A stretch of DNA of 64,000 nucleotides from a virus: positions 1-64,000 of IMG/VR virus record IMGVR_UViG_3300010297_000002. One strand, 5' to 3'. The position numbers and the translations under genes were made by a program. Of this stretch, positions 51,501 through 59,228 are shown piece by piece; the stretch's first letter is position 1; each line of letters begins with the position of its first letter. Under the pieces are notes generated by a model. It was not told where the DNA came from, ran no database searches, and saw only the letters and a program-made list of their open reading frames with translations.

Positions 51501-53343
51501 CACTGTCGATACCGACGGTCAGGTAATTAGTATTGAGCTTACCGCAAAGACGGCTCCTATTCTGGCTGAGATCGCTGCTATCCAGGCCACAGTGGGTAAC
51601 ATCGACACCAACGTTGAGTCTATCCTAACCGAAGTTACTGCGATCAATACAGAACTGGTTACGGTAAATACTAATCTGGGATTGATTAATTCCGAGTTAG
51701 TTAATGTCAATACTCAGTTGGGGACGATCATTACTCAGGTTGGGGATATTCAAACTGATGTGGGCGTTATTCAAGGGGACGTTAGTACTATCCTAAGTGA
51801 GGTTAATCAGATCCTGACAGAAACTCAGGGACTCTATCCTTACATTGATGGTAAGACTACAGACATTATCAATGAAGTCCAGGCTACAGATTGCACTGCT
51901 GGAATAGCTGCGGTAGAAGTTAAGGTAGACCTTCTGAATGGTAAAGTAAATTCACTGCAGTCTGATACCGCGAACATAATCGGAATAACCACAGACACTC
52001 GAGATTTAGCTCAGGATGCTACTTTTGGTTTTGAAGCGACTAAGAATCTCCTGGATCAGGTGAACACCACTACAGTAGCCTCTAGAGCAGTTTTAGATAA
52101 TGCAAGTTACGGTAATGCCTCACTATCTACCAAGTTGGGAGCGATTAAGATTGTAGTCGATGATACTCTCGACCAGTCCCAGACTAATAACGCCGGAATC
52201 GGCCAAGTTTTGACCGACACTACGAACATCACCTCCGACATTAATGGAGTGAGTGCTCAAATTGTGTCTATGCAGGCGGATGTGGACGCTATTCAAACGA
52301 ATGTCCTTCAGTTGGCTGCTCAGAACAACACGATCGAGTCTGTTGTTCAGGACAACAATAACATCGGAACGAACACTAACAACGCTGTTGTTAGTATGCA
52401 ACTTGATGTTACTTCGATTAAGACGGACACTTCCAATATTCTGGCGGATGTTGCTGTTCTTGATTCTAAAGTCTCTACTACCCAGTCCGCAGTCAATTTG
52501 ATCAAAGCGGATACAGGAAGTCTTCTTACCGATACTGCAAATATTCGAACAGACACTACTCAATTACTTACAGATCTGTCTGCGGTGGATACCACCACAA
52601 CCTCGACTAATAGTGGTGTAGGAACTTTATTAGGTAATGAACCTACTAAGATAACCCTGATATCTCAGATTGATACGAATGTGATGACTTCTCTTGCAGA
52701 TACGGCTCAACTTAAGACAGACACAGCACAGATTTTGAGTACACAGTCTTCTACGGGTCCTCAGATTGATGGAATCGAGGCTGGGGTAAATCAACTTAAT
52801 GTGAACCTGACCTCTGTAACGAGTACTGTCAATGATACAAACCTTAAGGTTAAGGACGCTAGTACCGGCCTTCAGGCCACCAAAGCGGTCATTGATCAGA
52901 TCTTAGCTGACCTCACCACCCACCACACCACTGTGGATGGGAAACTGGATAATATTCAGACCTCGATCGACAATCTTCCTTTGAATACAGAGATTGTTCA
53001 GATCCTGGATATTGTTTCCAGCCCGACTTACGGTAATGAGGCGATCCAGTTGGCTGTCGGAGCACTACTTTCCCAGGTCGATTTCCAAGCAGAGATCGAC
53101 CAGTTAAAGGGAGCAGGTTTTGCTTCTGGTCCAGATTCATTGGCGGCTCAGTCAGCTAATCTTCAGACCTTGGTTTCAGGGTTGTACACTGTGGCGGACA
53201 TCTGGAATGCTCCGGACAGAACTTTGACAGAGGCCGTCGACTTGATCATCTCTCTTAGAGATCAATTGGATCGAATTGAGAATAATCAAGCAGATACACT
53301 AACTTACGATAAATTACATAACCCACCTGTGAAGGGTAGTTAA
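48553..53343 (+). CDS. Very long coiled-coil tail fibre
   Basis: 1596 residues. The N-terminal 100 residues are likely a virion-attachment part. Two tandem beta domains of about 100 residues follow (roughly 112-208 and 229-325), each with a Y-F-A start, a Y-x-V/L-x-L-E strand, an Asp-Thr turn and a DDFP/DDYP end. Residues about 990-1500 form an unusually long coil with seven-residue spacing of Ile/Val and frequent T-D-T and N, for example TVGNIDTNVESILTEVTAIN. That is the pattern of a trimeric fibre shaft. A 70-residue helical tip closes the protein. A long side fibre or whisker is the best reading. Confidence 0.72.
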   Translation: MAKFKTVKSRLDFLDQSLIDLDTALSFAPGGVIDAQVANGLQRVDYRRFTRLQDFQHLVTVGLGNTDALLSDVTMASRIAIAPAENGQISESSQFSSVTVTQPPTGGSPQQKTMEYDFSAFSSFFPGYTYTVVLELIPLSGPTPVSYVAQPSDTTLVDILTGLITELTVNGYTGRYAFSVVGAGDTLQVVGNTPGDDYPVAYGLVNTPAPNTISPTVTVPAITVGNTAKIIEYSFAAISLQTGDYYTLSLESPDIHGLQEFTYRVKDTDTTKEIVLNHVKDSVPAELEERYIITVVAPDILRIESVEVGDDFPTRDFEVMTVTETPADFNSIDFWWFNPVSKEWEISPDPEVNNNDIFEFTRNVRTFDELKKNDGGFYFKFWINTDNLPGAPGPATHQINFFDFAYGVDNRPVFYFTEMLDSLNRPLPTVEPMEINNYVVVSSGSKDGNNVLYRLIIDHEESGKDWRQSRVFWRINGVAEEFQEVPAYTPRMDKQCTEADWVHSVRAYRLPPEIFEVVDTQIHLEAKLVDQDGLETFADQILILPNHRVPQIEEVLVSGVDTFDIPISDYIETGGNIRITKASPTDYPQVILGETLSVEQGPLTELRQVKEVTDTYIDIFGGVPPFNSGNPLTLRKTDEFGWYPAEATTISSGFFDFTDLNRGLLGDSSVLNLIEVNDVVRLAQLNAGGTAWTTVDIEVCRVGHSTGPTSSIEFTQGPYSLNGQGFSTNDSLSDYFNMANPLTLLRMEKNEHFEGTSTVVEHHYTDTIRPFRYVNDIELFDGASISRAYITSHDESTVLIEFTTLTLPTLVEDIKAWSYDLSTLDLNDKVSEVDSIYERFVLFIEDSTAFANTQNCSKRISLPPYEVTLDIKEETTLNPLGIARVFNPKAPQPTNAILDPDYTQFNGFDSPYLNVMNSDFTAFQAGSSFNSGKFENYPQLKYGLQNQENSFQYIVGFTKMKLDQGQNYITVWTDDHFPKIVPITVDTDGQVISIELTAKTAPILAEIAAIQATVGNIDTNVESILTEVTAINTELVTVNTNLGLINSELVNVNTQLGTIITQVGDIQTDVGVIQGDVSTILSEVNQILTETQGLYPYIDGKTTDIINEVQATDCTAGIAAVEVKVDLLNGKVNSLQSDTANIIGITTDTRDLAQDATFGFEATKNLLDQVNTTTVASRAVLDNASYGNASLSTKLGAIKIVVDDTLDQSQTNNAGIGQVLTDTTNITSDINGVSAQIVSMQADVDAIQTNVLQLAAQNNTIESVVQDNNNIGTNTNNAVVSMQLDVTSIKTDTSNILADVAVLDSKVSTTQSAVNLIKADTGSLLTDTANIRTDTTQLLTDLSAVDTTTTSTNSGVGTLLGNEPTKITLISQIDTNVMTSLADTAQLKTDTAQILSTQSSTGPQIDGIEAGVNQLNVNLTSVTSTVNDTNLKVKDASTGLQATKAVIDQILADLTTHHTTVDGKLDNIQTSIDNLPLNTEIVQILDIVSSPTYGNEAIQLAVGALLSQVDFQAEIDQLKGAGFASGPDSLAAQSANLQTLVSGLYTVADIWNAPDRTLTEAVDLIISLRDQLDRIENNQADTLTYDKLHNPPVKGS

Positions 53344-53355
53344 TAGGAGCGGAAA

Positions 53356-53814
53356 ATGGCATTGACATTTCCTTTATACAAAGATGATATTGAGCCTACT
53401 GTAAAGGCTATTCAACAAGAGCAGAGCTCCGGATCTTTTTTCGTAGCGGTATCTGCAGAACAAACAGTAACTGGATCTTCTTCACTGGATTTCAGTATGG
53501 CCGCTGCTGAGGGTGTAGAGACTCATCAGTTTAAGATGGGCCATATTGTAGTTACTTCTGAGGATGGGACTGGTGGTCTTCCAGGATGTTCTAAGTTTGA
53601 TCTTAAGATTTTCGAAAGAGCTGCGAGACTTCCTGGTGATTTAATTTATCAGCAGTCTAACTTGGATGCTTCTGAAATGAATCGTCTGGTTTTGAACGCA
53701 GATACTATTTTTGCCAACCGAGATGCTTCTCCCTCTGGAACAGTTTACGTGACGATCTCCAATAAAGATCTAACTGACAAGAAGTTCGTCATTGAGCTTC
53801 GCTGCTTTAAGTAA
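53356..53814 (+). CDS. Small virion-like protein
   Basis: 152 residues. AGGAGCGG lies before the ATG, and the gene is 12 bases after the long fibre. The sequence is mainly beta (SFFVAVSAEQTVTGSSSLDF, GHIVVTSEDGT, TVYVTISNKDL), with two cysteines near 75 and 150. It could be a small structural or decoration protein, or a cap on the long fibre. No family recognised. Confidence 0.65.
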   Translation: MALTFPLYKDDIEPTVKAIQQEQSSGSFFVAVSAEQTVTGSSSLDFSMAAAEGVETHQFKMGHIVVTSEDGTGGLPGCSKFDLKIFERAARLPGDLIYQQSNLDASEMNRLVLNADTIFANRDASPSGTVYVTISNKDLTDKKFVIELRCFK

Positions 53815-53826
53815 TAGGAGCTCTTT

Positions 53827-54132
53827 ATGGAACAACAGAACACTGTGAAGCCTCAGTCTAGGACTGAGAAAAGATGGTTTGAGAGCAAAAAGCTTATTGC
53901 TTTCCTGATCAGCCTTTACACTTATTACCTTTTGATTCCTTCCGGGAATCCAGATTGGAAGGTAATGGCTGTTAATGCGTGCTTTATCTTCTCGATGTAT
54001 GTAGCCTTAGCTTTCTTCAAAACTTATAAAGACGTTCAGCTTTTTCTAAAGCAGGTCGATGAGTTAATTGAGCCTAACACAGCAGGTAACAATGCTAAAG
54101 AAGCTAGCGAAGAAGGTTCTGATAAGAATTAA
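53827..54132 (+). CDS. Small membrane protein, holin-like
   Basis: 101 residues with two predicted membrane helices: residues about 26-42 (LIAFLISLYTYYLLIP) and 48-66 (VMAVNACFIFSMYVALAFF). The N terminus is polar and charged and the C terminus is acidic and soluble. Size, topology and position before secreted proteins fit a phage holin, but no holin family was recognised by sequence. A terminator follows directly. Confidence 0.6.
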   Translation: MEQQNTVKPQSRTEKRWFESKKLIAFLISLYTYYLLIPSGNPDWKVMAVNACFIFSMYVALAFFKTYKDVQLFLKQVDELIEPNTAGNNAKEASEEGSDKN

Positions 54133-54146
54133 ATAATCTTGGACTT

Positions 54147-54190
54147 AAGGCCCACACTTTGGTTAAATAGAGTGTGGGCCTTTTTCTTTT
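54147..54190 (+). terminator. Strong intrinsic terminator
   Basis: GGCCCACACT (54149-54158) pairs perfectly with AGTGTGGGCC (54171-54180) around a 12-base loop, flanked by AA before and a T-rich run TTTTTCTTTT after. It ends the fibre/holin unit. The next ATG follows 12 bases later, so a promoter must lie within or upstream of the hairpin, or read-through occurs. Confidence 0.9.
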
Positions 54191-54201
54191 AGGGGATCAA
54201 A

Positions 54202-54606
54202 ATGGATCAAATTTTACAATATGTAATCGGTGCATTGGTACTGTTATTCGGGGTTGTACTCGGTAAAGGTAAGTTCGATGCCGCTATGTTTAAGCGTGGA
54301 TTTAATAAGCTAATGAAGAAGGGCCGCGAAGAGTTAGAGACTGCCGCTGACGATGCTAATGCTGCTAATCAAGAAACAGCCGAGGCTATCAATAAGGCTA
54401 AGCAAGTTGTTGAACAGACAACCCAGACCGATAACCAACTCACGGAATCAGCACAAGAGGAAGTCGAAGATCTGGACCATGAGTCCGAGCTTCAAAAGCA
54501 GAAAGTAGAGACGGTTGAAAAACTGCCCGAGAGTGATATTCAGCAACAGATCGAAGATGATCTCGTGGCAGAACTTCAGAGACAAGAGCGTGAGAACAAC
54601 TCCTAA
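54202..54606 (+). CDS. Membrane-anchored coiled-coil protein, i-spanin-like
   Basis: 134 residues. One N-terminal membrane helix (residues 4-21, ILQYVIGALVLLFGVVLG) is followed by a positively charged stretch and then a long acidic, Gln-rich coil (NAANQETAEAINKAKQVVEQ). This is the general shape of an inner-membrane spanin or of a membrane-tethered virion factor. The next gene encodes a secreted coiled-coil protein, the order expected for a spanin pair, but neither has a family match I can see. Confidence 0.6.
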   Translation: MDQILQYVIGALVLLFGVVLGKGKFDAAMFKRGFNKLMKKGREELETAADDANAANQETAEAINKAKQVVEQTTQTDNQLTESAQEEVEDLDHESELQKQKVETVEKLPESDIQQQIEDDLVAELQRQERENNS

Positions 54607-54616
54607 GGAGAACCTC

Positions 54617-55105
54617 GTGAAACTTCTACTTTTTTTAATTTTTTCTTTTTCTTCATTTTCCCAGGAATCAGCCCCTGGGATTTTTCTCACTACGGGTGAT
54701 ATCTTGGTGGACTATGGATGGGAACAGCTAAAGCCTAAATCCCAGGTCTGGAAGAGGGGAACCACAGCTCCTCCGTCTACGGTCTTTTACTATACGATTC
54801 GTGAGAAGCAGGTTCTTGAAGATAAGATTAAGAGAATGAGAGCCGAGATCAAGAATCTACGAGCCCGTGTGGTGAACTATGCTCGATCGGAACAATCTTT
54901 CAGATCCGTGGTTTCAGACATCGAAGCTAAACATCTGGCCGAGACCAATAAATTAAATAACTACGTTGAGAAGTGTGACATGCTGTTAAACTCTGCTTCA
55001 AACTACGTGAACTCGAAGAAGCAGGGTAACTCCGGAGGGGGATTTCTCAAAGGTGTCGGAAGCACGATCACCCAAGGATTAATTTTCAAAGGATTGTGTA
55101 AGTAG
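54617..55105 (+). CDS. Secreted coiled-coil protein, possible lysis partner
   Basis: 162 residues from the GTG at 54617, which follows AAGGAG at 54605-54610. This start gives a clean signal peptide, KLLLFLIFSFSSFSQ, likely cut before ES. A longer in-frame start at 54515 would bury the signal and overlap the previous gene, so it is rejected. The mature protein has a coil (residues about 62-90, EDKIKRMRAEIKNLRARV) and a Gly-rich C-terminal turn. There is no lipobox Cys, so it is not a typical o-spanin lipoprotein. A periplasmic role is inferred. Confidence 0.6.
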   Translation: MKLLLFLIFSFSSFSQESAPGIFLTTGDILVDYGWEQLKPKSQVWKRGTTAPPSTVFYYTIREKQVLEDKIKRMRAEIKNLRARVVNYARSEQSFRSVVSDIEAKHLAETNKLNNYVEKCDMLLNSASNYVNSKKQGNSGGGFLKGVGSTITQGLIFKGLCK

Positions 55106-55106
55106 C

Positions 55107-55436
55107 ATGGATGATAAAGATCTAGAAGTCCCCGAGGGAATTAACCTCTTGGACAGGAATTTTAAGATTTCTAAAGAGGCTCAAGAATTAGCTGGAGATT
55201 GTCTCGAAAAGTTAAAGCATGGCATATTTTTCTGTTCTATACTTAAAAAAGATACCACTTATGTGAAATGTTTCTCTTGCCCCGAGAGCTCCAAATGTCA
55301 TATCTTTGATGATATGAATAAAAAGGCGGAGCTTTACGAGTTCCACTTGGAGATCGATATGATGGAAGAATCTCCTAAAGAGAAGAAACAGGTTAAAAAA
55401 CAGAAAAAGAAAAAAGGAAATGCTAAGAAGGCTTGA
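55107..55436 (+). CDS. Small Cys-motif protein
   Basis: 109 residues; the start is one base after the previous stop. The cysteine pattern is C-x11-C-x2-C-x5-C (FFCSILKKD, then KCFSCPESSKC) at about residues 47-68, a likely metal or Fe-S site. The same C-x2-C-x5-C spacing occurs in the polymerase insert and in the protein at 41838. The C-terminal 25 residues are almost all Lys, Gln and Glu. It overlaps the delta-prime gene by 17 bases, so a replication link is possible. Confidence 0.65.
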   Translation: MDDKDLEVPEGINLLDRNFKISKEAQELAGDCLEKLKHGIFFCSILKKDTTYVKCFSCPESSKCHIFDDMNKKAELYEFHLEIDMMEESPKEKKQVKKQKKKKGNAKKA

Positions 55437-56319
55437 GTCGAATCCAAATGTAGTAACGTTACTACAACGTAAAGAACTTTACCCAGCTTACCTCTTCCGC
55501 TTTAATTCAGACGATGACTCTGAGGCGGAAGTTTTTTCTTTGACTGAGAAGATAGTTGGTCCTTTCTCAGAAGAACGACCAAATCCAAATTTACTTTTAC
55601 TCAACGAGGATAAGTACGATAGTGAGTCTCTGGATGATCTTCCCAACTTCTTAGATTTCGCGAGTCACGATGGCCGTCCCAAGATCGTTTTGATCAACAA
55701 CCTGGATAGAATGTCTCTTCTCCAGCAGAACAGCTTTTTGAAGGTCCTGGAAGACGCTTATTACAATGTTAGCTTCTTTCTAACCACTAAAGACTCCACC
55801 CAGGTTTTGGATACAATTAAATCTAGAAGTGTTCTGGTTGATTGTCCGAAGATGTCTGAAGACCATTTCTCTGACATTGCTCAAGCCCACCAGATACCTC
55901 AGGATAAGATTGCTATCTATTATCGGATTTTTAACGGTGATCTTAGCTTTCGTAAGTTTGACAATATCGAGATGGTGCGATTCGCTCTGTACAAGATCTT
56001 TTATAATACCAATAGTCCTGATATTCTTTACAATCTGTCGGTACTCATACCGGAGACCCCGTACACTCTCCAGGATCTAGTCAAGCAGTATTCAATTGTC
56101 CCCCTGGTCCGTATGCTTCGTTCGTTTTATCTGGATCGCATTCTGGTTTTGTTAGGATCAGAAGTTCGGTATAATACCGATTACGCTGAGTACATTAAGA
56201 ACATGACGCTCACTTTCGATAAGGCCAGTCGAGCCCAGACGAGACTCTCTCGAGTGGAGGGCCGTGGAAGTTCCAATTTTAATTATCTGTGGTTGAAGGG
56301 AGTTTTACTTGTCCGTTAA
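55420..56319 (+). CDS. DNA polymerase clamp loader delta-prime-like (HolB-like)
   Basis: 299 residues. Residues about 87-137 match the AAA+ core of delta-prime/DnaX: IVLINNLDRMSLLQQNSFLK, then VLED, SFFLTTKDSTQVLDTI and SRS. That corresponds to Walker B, the sensor strand and the SRC motif (here SRS). No Walker A is present, as in cellular delta-prime, which does not hydrolyse ATP. The protein would be the wedge subunit of a clamp loader. It overlaps the delta-like gene by 11 bases. Length is close to bacterial HolB (about 330). Confidence 0.8.
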   Translation: MLRRLESNPNVVTLLQRKELYPAYLFRFNSDDDSEAEVFSLTEKIVGPFSEERPNPNLLLLNEDKYDSESLDDLPNFLDFASHDGRPKIVLINNLDRMSLLQQNSFLKVLEDAYYNVSFFLTTKDSTQVLDTIKSRSVLVDCPKMSEDHFSDIAQAHQIPQDKIAIYYRIFNGDLSFRKFDNIEMVRFALYKIFYNTNSPDILYNLSVLIPETPYTLQDLVKQYSIVPLVRMLRSFYLDRILVLLGSEVRYNTDYAEYIKNMTLTFDKASRAQTRLSRVEGRGSSNFNYLWLKGVLLVR

Positions 56320-57352
56320 GTTGACCCCTCTTTTTGAGCTTTTAGAGGCCCAGGCTATCCCAAGTAGGTTGATTATAGCGTTCGGAGACCCTAAGAAAGG
56401 AAGCTCAGTTCGCCATCTATTCCGTCAAATTCTTCGGAAGAGATTGGTGGAACAGAGTCACGGTGCAGATCCGGAAGAGTCTTGGGTTTTTGAGAATAAT
56501 CAATCGAAGCTTAACGCTGGAGATTTTCTCGACAATTGCACAGCATCAGGGCTCATTCCAATTCCTAAGTTTTATTACTACGACGACATTGCGAAGATCA
56601 AAGGTCTGAAGTCGTTGAAGTTCTCCAAGGACCTTAAGAATATTCTGATCAGGAATCACACGATTTTGGACTACCATAAATCAAATCTGACTAAGGATTT
56701 AGAGAAGTGTGCTTCCCTACCCTCGGCCCCCATCTATGTGTCTATGGAACCTCCAAAGCCTTTGACCCCCGAGCACCGGGTTTTGATTTCTCATGCGGTC
56801 AAGCATAGTTGTGGTAAAGAATCCTCTAGAGATCTTTTGGAATTCCTTTCTCGTCGCTATGAATTCGATTTCCCGAAGTTGATGCAAGATCTCTTTTTCT
56901 TGAGTCTGGCAGTAGATGATTTCGATTCACAGGAGCTGACTACCCAGACTTTTGAAATGAACATAATTCACCAGAGAGTCTATGATGCGGGTCTTTTTAT
57001 AGACCTGTTCGTTTCAAAACAGGTTCATCACTGCCTCTCTATTGTAGATTTTCTTTACCACAAAGAAGATCCAACTTACCTTTTGATTACGTACCTGCAG
57101 AACTTCTTAGATAGGATGACTTTTATTCTTAGGCACCCGAATATGAGTAACTTCGATTTGGCCAGAAACGTGAGGTCCAGTTTCAGGGATATTGATATGT
57201 GTAAGAAGTATGCTCAGATGTGGAACGAGGAGAGCCTGCGTGAGGTATTCATAGGACTCTATCAGCTTGAAGAGGCGTATGCTTCAAAGTTCTTTCCTAA
57301 GTCTCTCGGCAAGACAATGCTAGACCAGCTTATAATGAAATCCCTGGTCTAG
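56309..57352 (+). CDS. Probable clamp loader delta-like subunit (HolA-like)
   Basis: 347 residues, close to bacterial HolA (about 340). The TTG start at 56309 has GGGAG six bases upstream. The N-terminal half has the delta-like layout with FLDNCTASGLIPIPKFYYYDDI. The C-terminal third, DLFVSKQVHHCLSIVDFLYHKEDPTYLLITYLQNFLDR, resembles the helical collar of delta. No Walker motifs are expected or seen. Its pairing with the delta-prime-like gene raises confidence. The recognition is by pattern; direct similarity is weak. Confidence 0.62.
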   Translation: MSVKLTPLFELLEAQAIPSRLIIAFGDPKKGSSVRHLFRQILRKRLVEQSHGADPEESWVFENNQSKLNAGDFLDNCTASGLIPIPKFYYYDDIAKIKGLKSLKFSKDLKNILIRNHTILDYHKSNLTKDLEKCASLPSAPIYVSMEPPKPLTPEHRVLISHAVKHSCGKESSRDLLEFLSRRYEFDFPKLMQDLFFLSLAVDDFDSQELTTQTFEMNIIHQRVYDAGLFIDLFVSKQVHHCLSIVDFLYHKEDPTYLLITYLQNFLDRMTFILRHPNMSNFDLARNVRSSFRDIDMCKKYAQMWNEESLREVFIGLYQLEEAYASKFFPKSLGKTMLDQLIMKSLV

Positions 57353-57354
57353 TT

Positions 57355-57383
57355 TTAGTTGTTTAATTTTTTCCAGCTAATAT
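57355..57383 (+). promoter_or_regulatory. Possible promoter (TTAGTT-17-TAATAT)
   Basis: TTAGTT (57355-57360) and TAATAT (57378-57383) are separated by exactly 17 bases in the AT-rich gap after the delta gene. TAATATAGG also occurs before the gene at 24803, and both hexamers recur before the MoxR gene. The ATG at 57414 follows with AAAAGGA. The recurrence suggests a phage promoter class, but the motif is short. Confidence 0.4.
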
Positions 57384-57413
57384 AGGGCATGTATTTTGTG
57401 CAAAAGGATTGAA

Positions 57414-58358
57414 ATGGCAGATCTATTTAAAAATCTGGGATATTTGAATAAAAGATTGAGTTCGACTGCTGGGCCTGAGACTAAGGCTCCTGAGGTTAAA
57501 GAGGTTCAAGCGAATAAAGAAGTAACTGCTTCTGAGGAAACGACCGTTTTGAGTGTAGATGAGTACAACAGGGTAGTTGAGGTTCTCGATAGCATTATTC
57601 CAGTAGAGTATGAGTCTGGCCGTGAATTGGCCGAACATATCGCTCGTAGTCTTCGATACGCTTCCTACGACAGCGTAGGTAAGGTTCCTCGTCCTTCTGA
57701 AGAGTTTGTTGCAGAGGTAATTCAGTCTTTTTTGAAGAAGCAAGGGTATAAGATTGAAGCTAAGAACACTCTTCGATTTGTGGCCAGTTCTAAAGATTTC
57801 AAGATGAGTTTCGAGCCTCGTGATATGACATTGGCTAAGTCTGTTTACGAGCAGACTCTTAGATTTCGAAAGGCTGCTGCGATCCTTCCGGATCTTAAGT
57901 TCGTGGAAGGTCTAGCCAAGAAAGCTTTCAGCACTCTTTTGAAGGTTAAGCCTAAAGACCCTTCAAAGTGTTTGGCTGGTATTATCCACACTATGTTCTT
58001 TGACTACGCTATGGACAAGAACATTTACCTTACTTCCAGTTTTTATCACGAACTTCGAAACAAGTATATGCCAGCGATTAAAGCCAATTTTGGAGTTGAT
58101 GAGATTAAGTATTACGCAGCCAATGCTCATGATAAAGCTCTCGTAGCCAAGATTGAAGAGGCCATTGCTAATCCTAAGAGCCACCTTGCTTTATATAAGG
58201 AAGCAAAGTCTATTTATCCAGAGCTTTCTGAGAGACCTCTCTGTGAACGAATTCTTTACTTATCAGAGTTACTGGGATATGAAGATCCTAAGGTCAAGCG
58301 ATTGGCCGCTTCTTTGAGTAAGGAAACTAAATTGGAGTTTAAGTTTGCCGCCTATTAA
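57414..58358 (+). CDS. Unknown helical protein
   Basis: 314 residues from ATG 57414, preceded by AAAAGGATT; an in-frame TTG at 57396 is less likely. The first 50 residues are polar linker. Residues about 50-110 and 140-310 are helical, with several basic patches (KKAFSTLLKVKPKDPSK). No Walker, nuclease or zinc motif was seen. It follows the clamp loader genes and its stop lies inside the next gene, so a replication-associated or virion role are both possible. Confidence 0.62.
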   Translation: MADLFKNLGYLNKRLSSTAGPETKAPEVKEVQANKEVTASEETTVLSVDEYNRVVEVLDSIIPVEYESGRELAEHIARSLRYASYDSVGKVPRPSEEFVAEVIQSFLKKQGYKIEAKNTLRFVASSKDFKMSFEPRDMTLAKSVYEQTLRFRKAAAILPDLKFVEGLAKKAFSTLLKVKPKDPSKCLAGIIHTMFFDYAMDKNIYLTSSFYHELRNKYMPAIKANFGVDEIKYYAANAHDKALVAKIEEAIANPKSHLALYKEAKSIYPELSERPLCERILYLSELLGYEDPKVKRLAASLSKETKLEFKFAAY

Positions 58359-58821
58359 AGAATTCTACCAAGAACTTCTTAAAAGAACCCTGGGGATTTC
58401 AGATGTCGAGTCTGTGCCTCGATTGAAGCTTGGTAAAGTAGAAAATAAATTTTATGCGGGCTATGATCAAGTCACGATTCATAAATTTTTTGAATGCTCG
58501 AATAAGGAATTCCGCCTGGAATTCTTTTTTCTTGAGAGGAATGACTTGTATAGTCTTTGTAAGTACATAATTTGGAAGGGTGATAAGATTCACAACACTA
58601 AGGTTTTCCCTTATGTGTACAAAGATCTCGAAGCTTTTTGTAGATCTTTTGCAGTTGAGACTCCCCTCCCGGTTTTAGACCTGATTCGTTCGATGGTAGA
58701 GGTTGCTGAGGAGCCTAAGAAGGCTTCGGCGAAGAAATCTTCGAAGTCGAAGAAGAAGGATGACAAAAAAGAGTTAGAAGAGGCTGAGGAGCCATCTAAG
58801 GAGCTAGCAGAAAATGAATGA
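58345..58821 (+). CDS. Unknown protein with Lys/Glu-rich tail
   Basis: 158 residues from TTG 58345, supported by TTGGAG seven bases upstream. The first 115 residues look like a small alpha/beta domain (FFECSNKEFRLEFFFLERND). The last 40 residues alternate Lys/Ser and Glu runs (KKSSKSKKKDDKKELEEAEE), like a disordered tail. It overlaps the genes on both sides. No family recognised. Confidence 0.6.
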   Translation: MPPIKEFYQELLKRTLGISDVESVPRLKLGKVENKFYAGYDQVTIHKFFECSNKEFRLEFFFLERNDLYSLCKYIIWKGDKIHNTKVFPYVYKDLEAFCRSFAVETPLPVLDLIRSMVEVAEEPKKASAKKSSKSKKKDDKKELEEAEEPSKELAENE

Positions 58822-59224
58822 AGTATTTTTCCAGCGTAAGGATCGCTTTGTAAAATATCCACAAACACCCGCAGCGGTTAACTACGTGGCTTCCACCTGG
58901 GTTTCAGCTTTCAATACTGGAGCTCTCGAGTTCGGTGGGGAACTGAGTTCTTTTCAGATTTCCTTTACTGAAGGAGCGACCACAACCCCAACGGCTCCGG
59001 TCCACCGTCTACTTCACATTCCTAAGGGAGAGACTACGGGAGCGGTGTTCTACCCAGACATTGATGGTCAGGAAGAAACCAAGTCCGGTGAGTGTATTGT
59101 TAACTATCCTAGTTTGAAAGTCCAGCCTGGGGATCAGGTAATCGTTCAGGTTAACTGTAACGCTGATGCTACCGGAACTGCTCAAGCTACGGTAGATTTC
59201 GTAGAGTTCAAAGAGAAGAGGTAA
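58814..59224 (+). CDS. Small beta-rich virion-type protein
   Basis: 136 residues, starting inside the end of the previous gene. The sequence is mainly beta strand and turns with Thr and Gly (TEGATTTPTAPVHRLLHIPKG, PGDQVIVQVNCNADATGT). The PGDQVIVQVN strand is typical of capsid or fibre decoration folds. It is four bases before another small beta protein. Function is inferred from composition and neighbours. Confidence 0.62.
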   Translation: MNEVFFQRKDRFVKYPQTPAAVNYVASTWVSAFNTGALEFGGELSSFQISFTEGATTTPTAPVHRLLHIPKGETTGAVFYPDIDGQEETKSGECIVNYPSLKVQPGDQVIVQVNCNADATGTAQATVDFVEFKEKR

Positions 59225-59228
59225 TCTA

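Noticed and set aside
54515-54616. Upstream ATG extension of the secreted protein
   Set aside because: It would overlap the preceding gene and put a charged segment before the signal peptide; the GTG at 54617 has AAGGAG and a clean signal.
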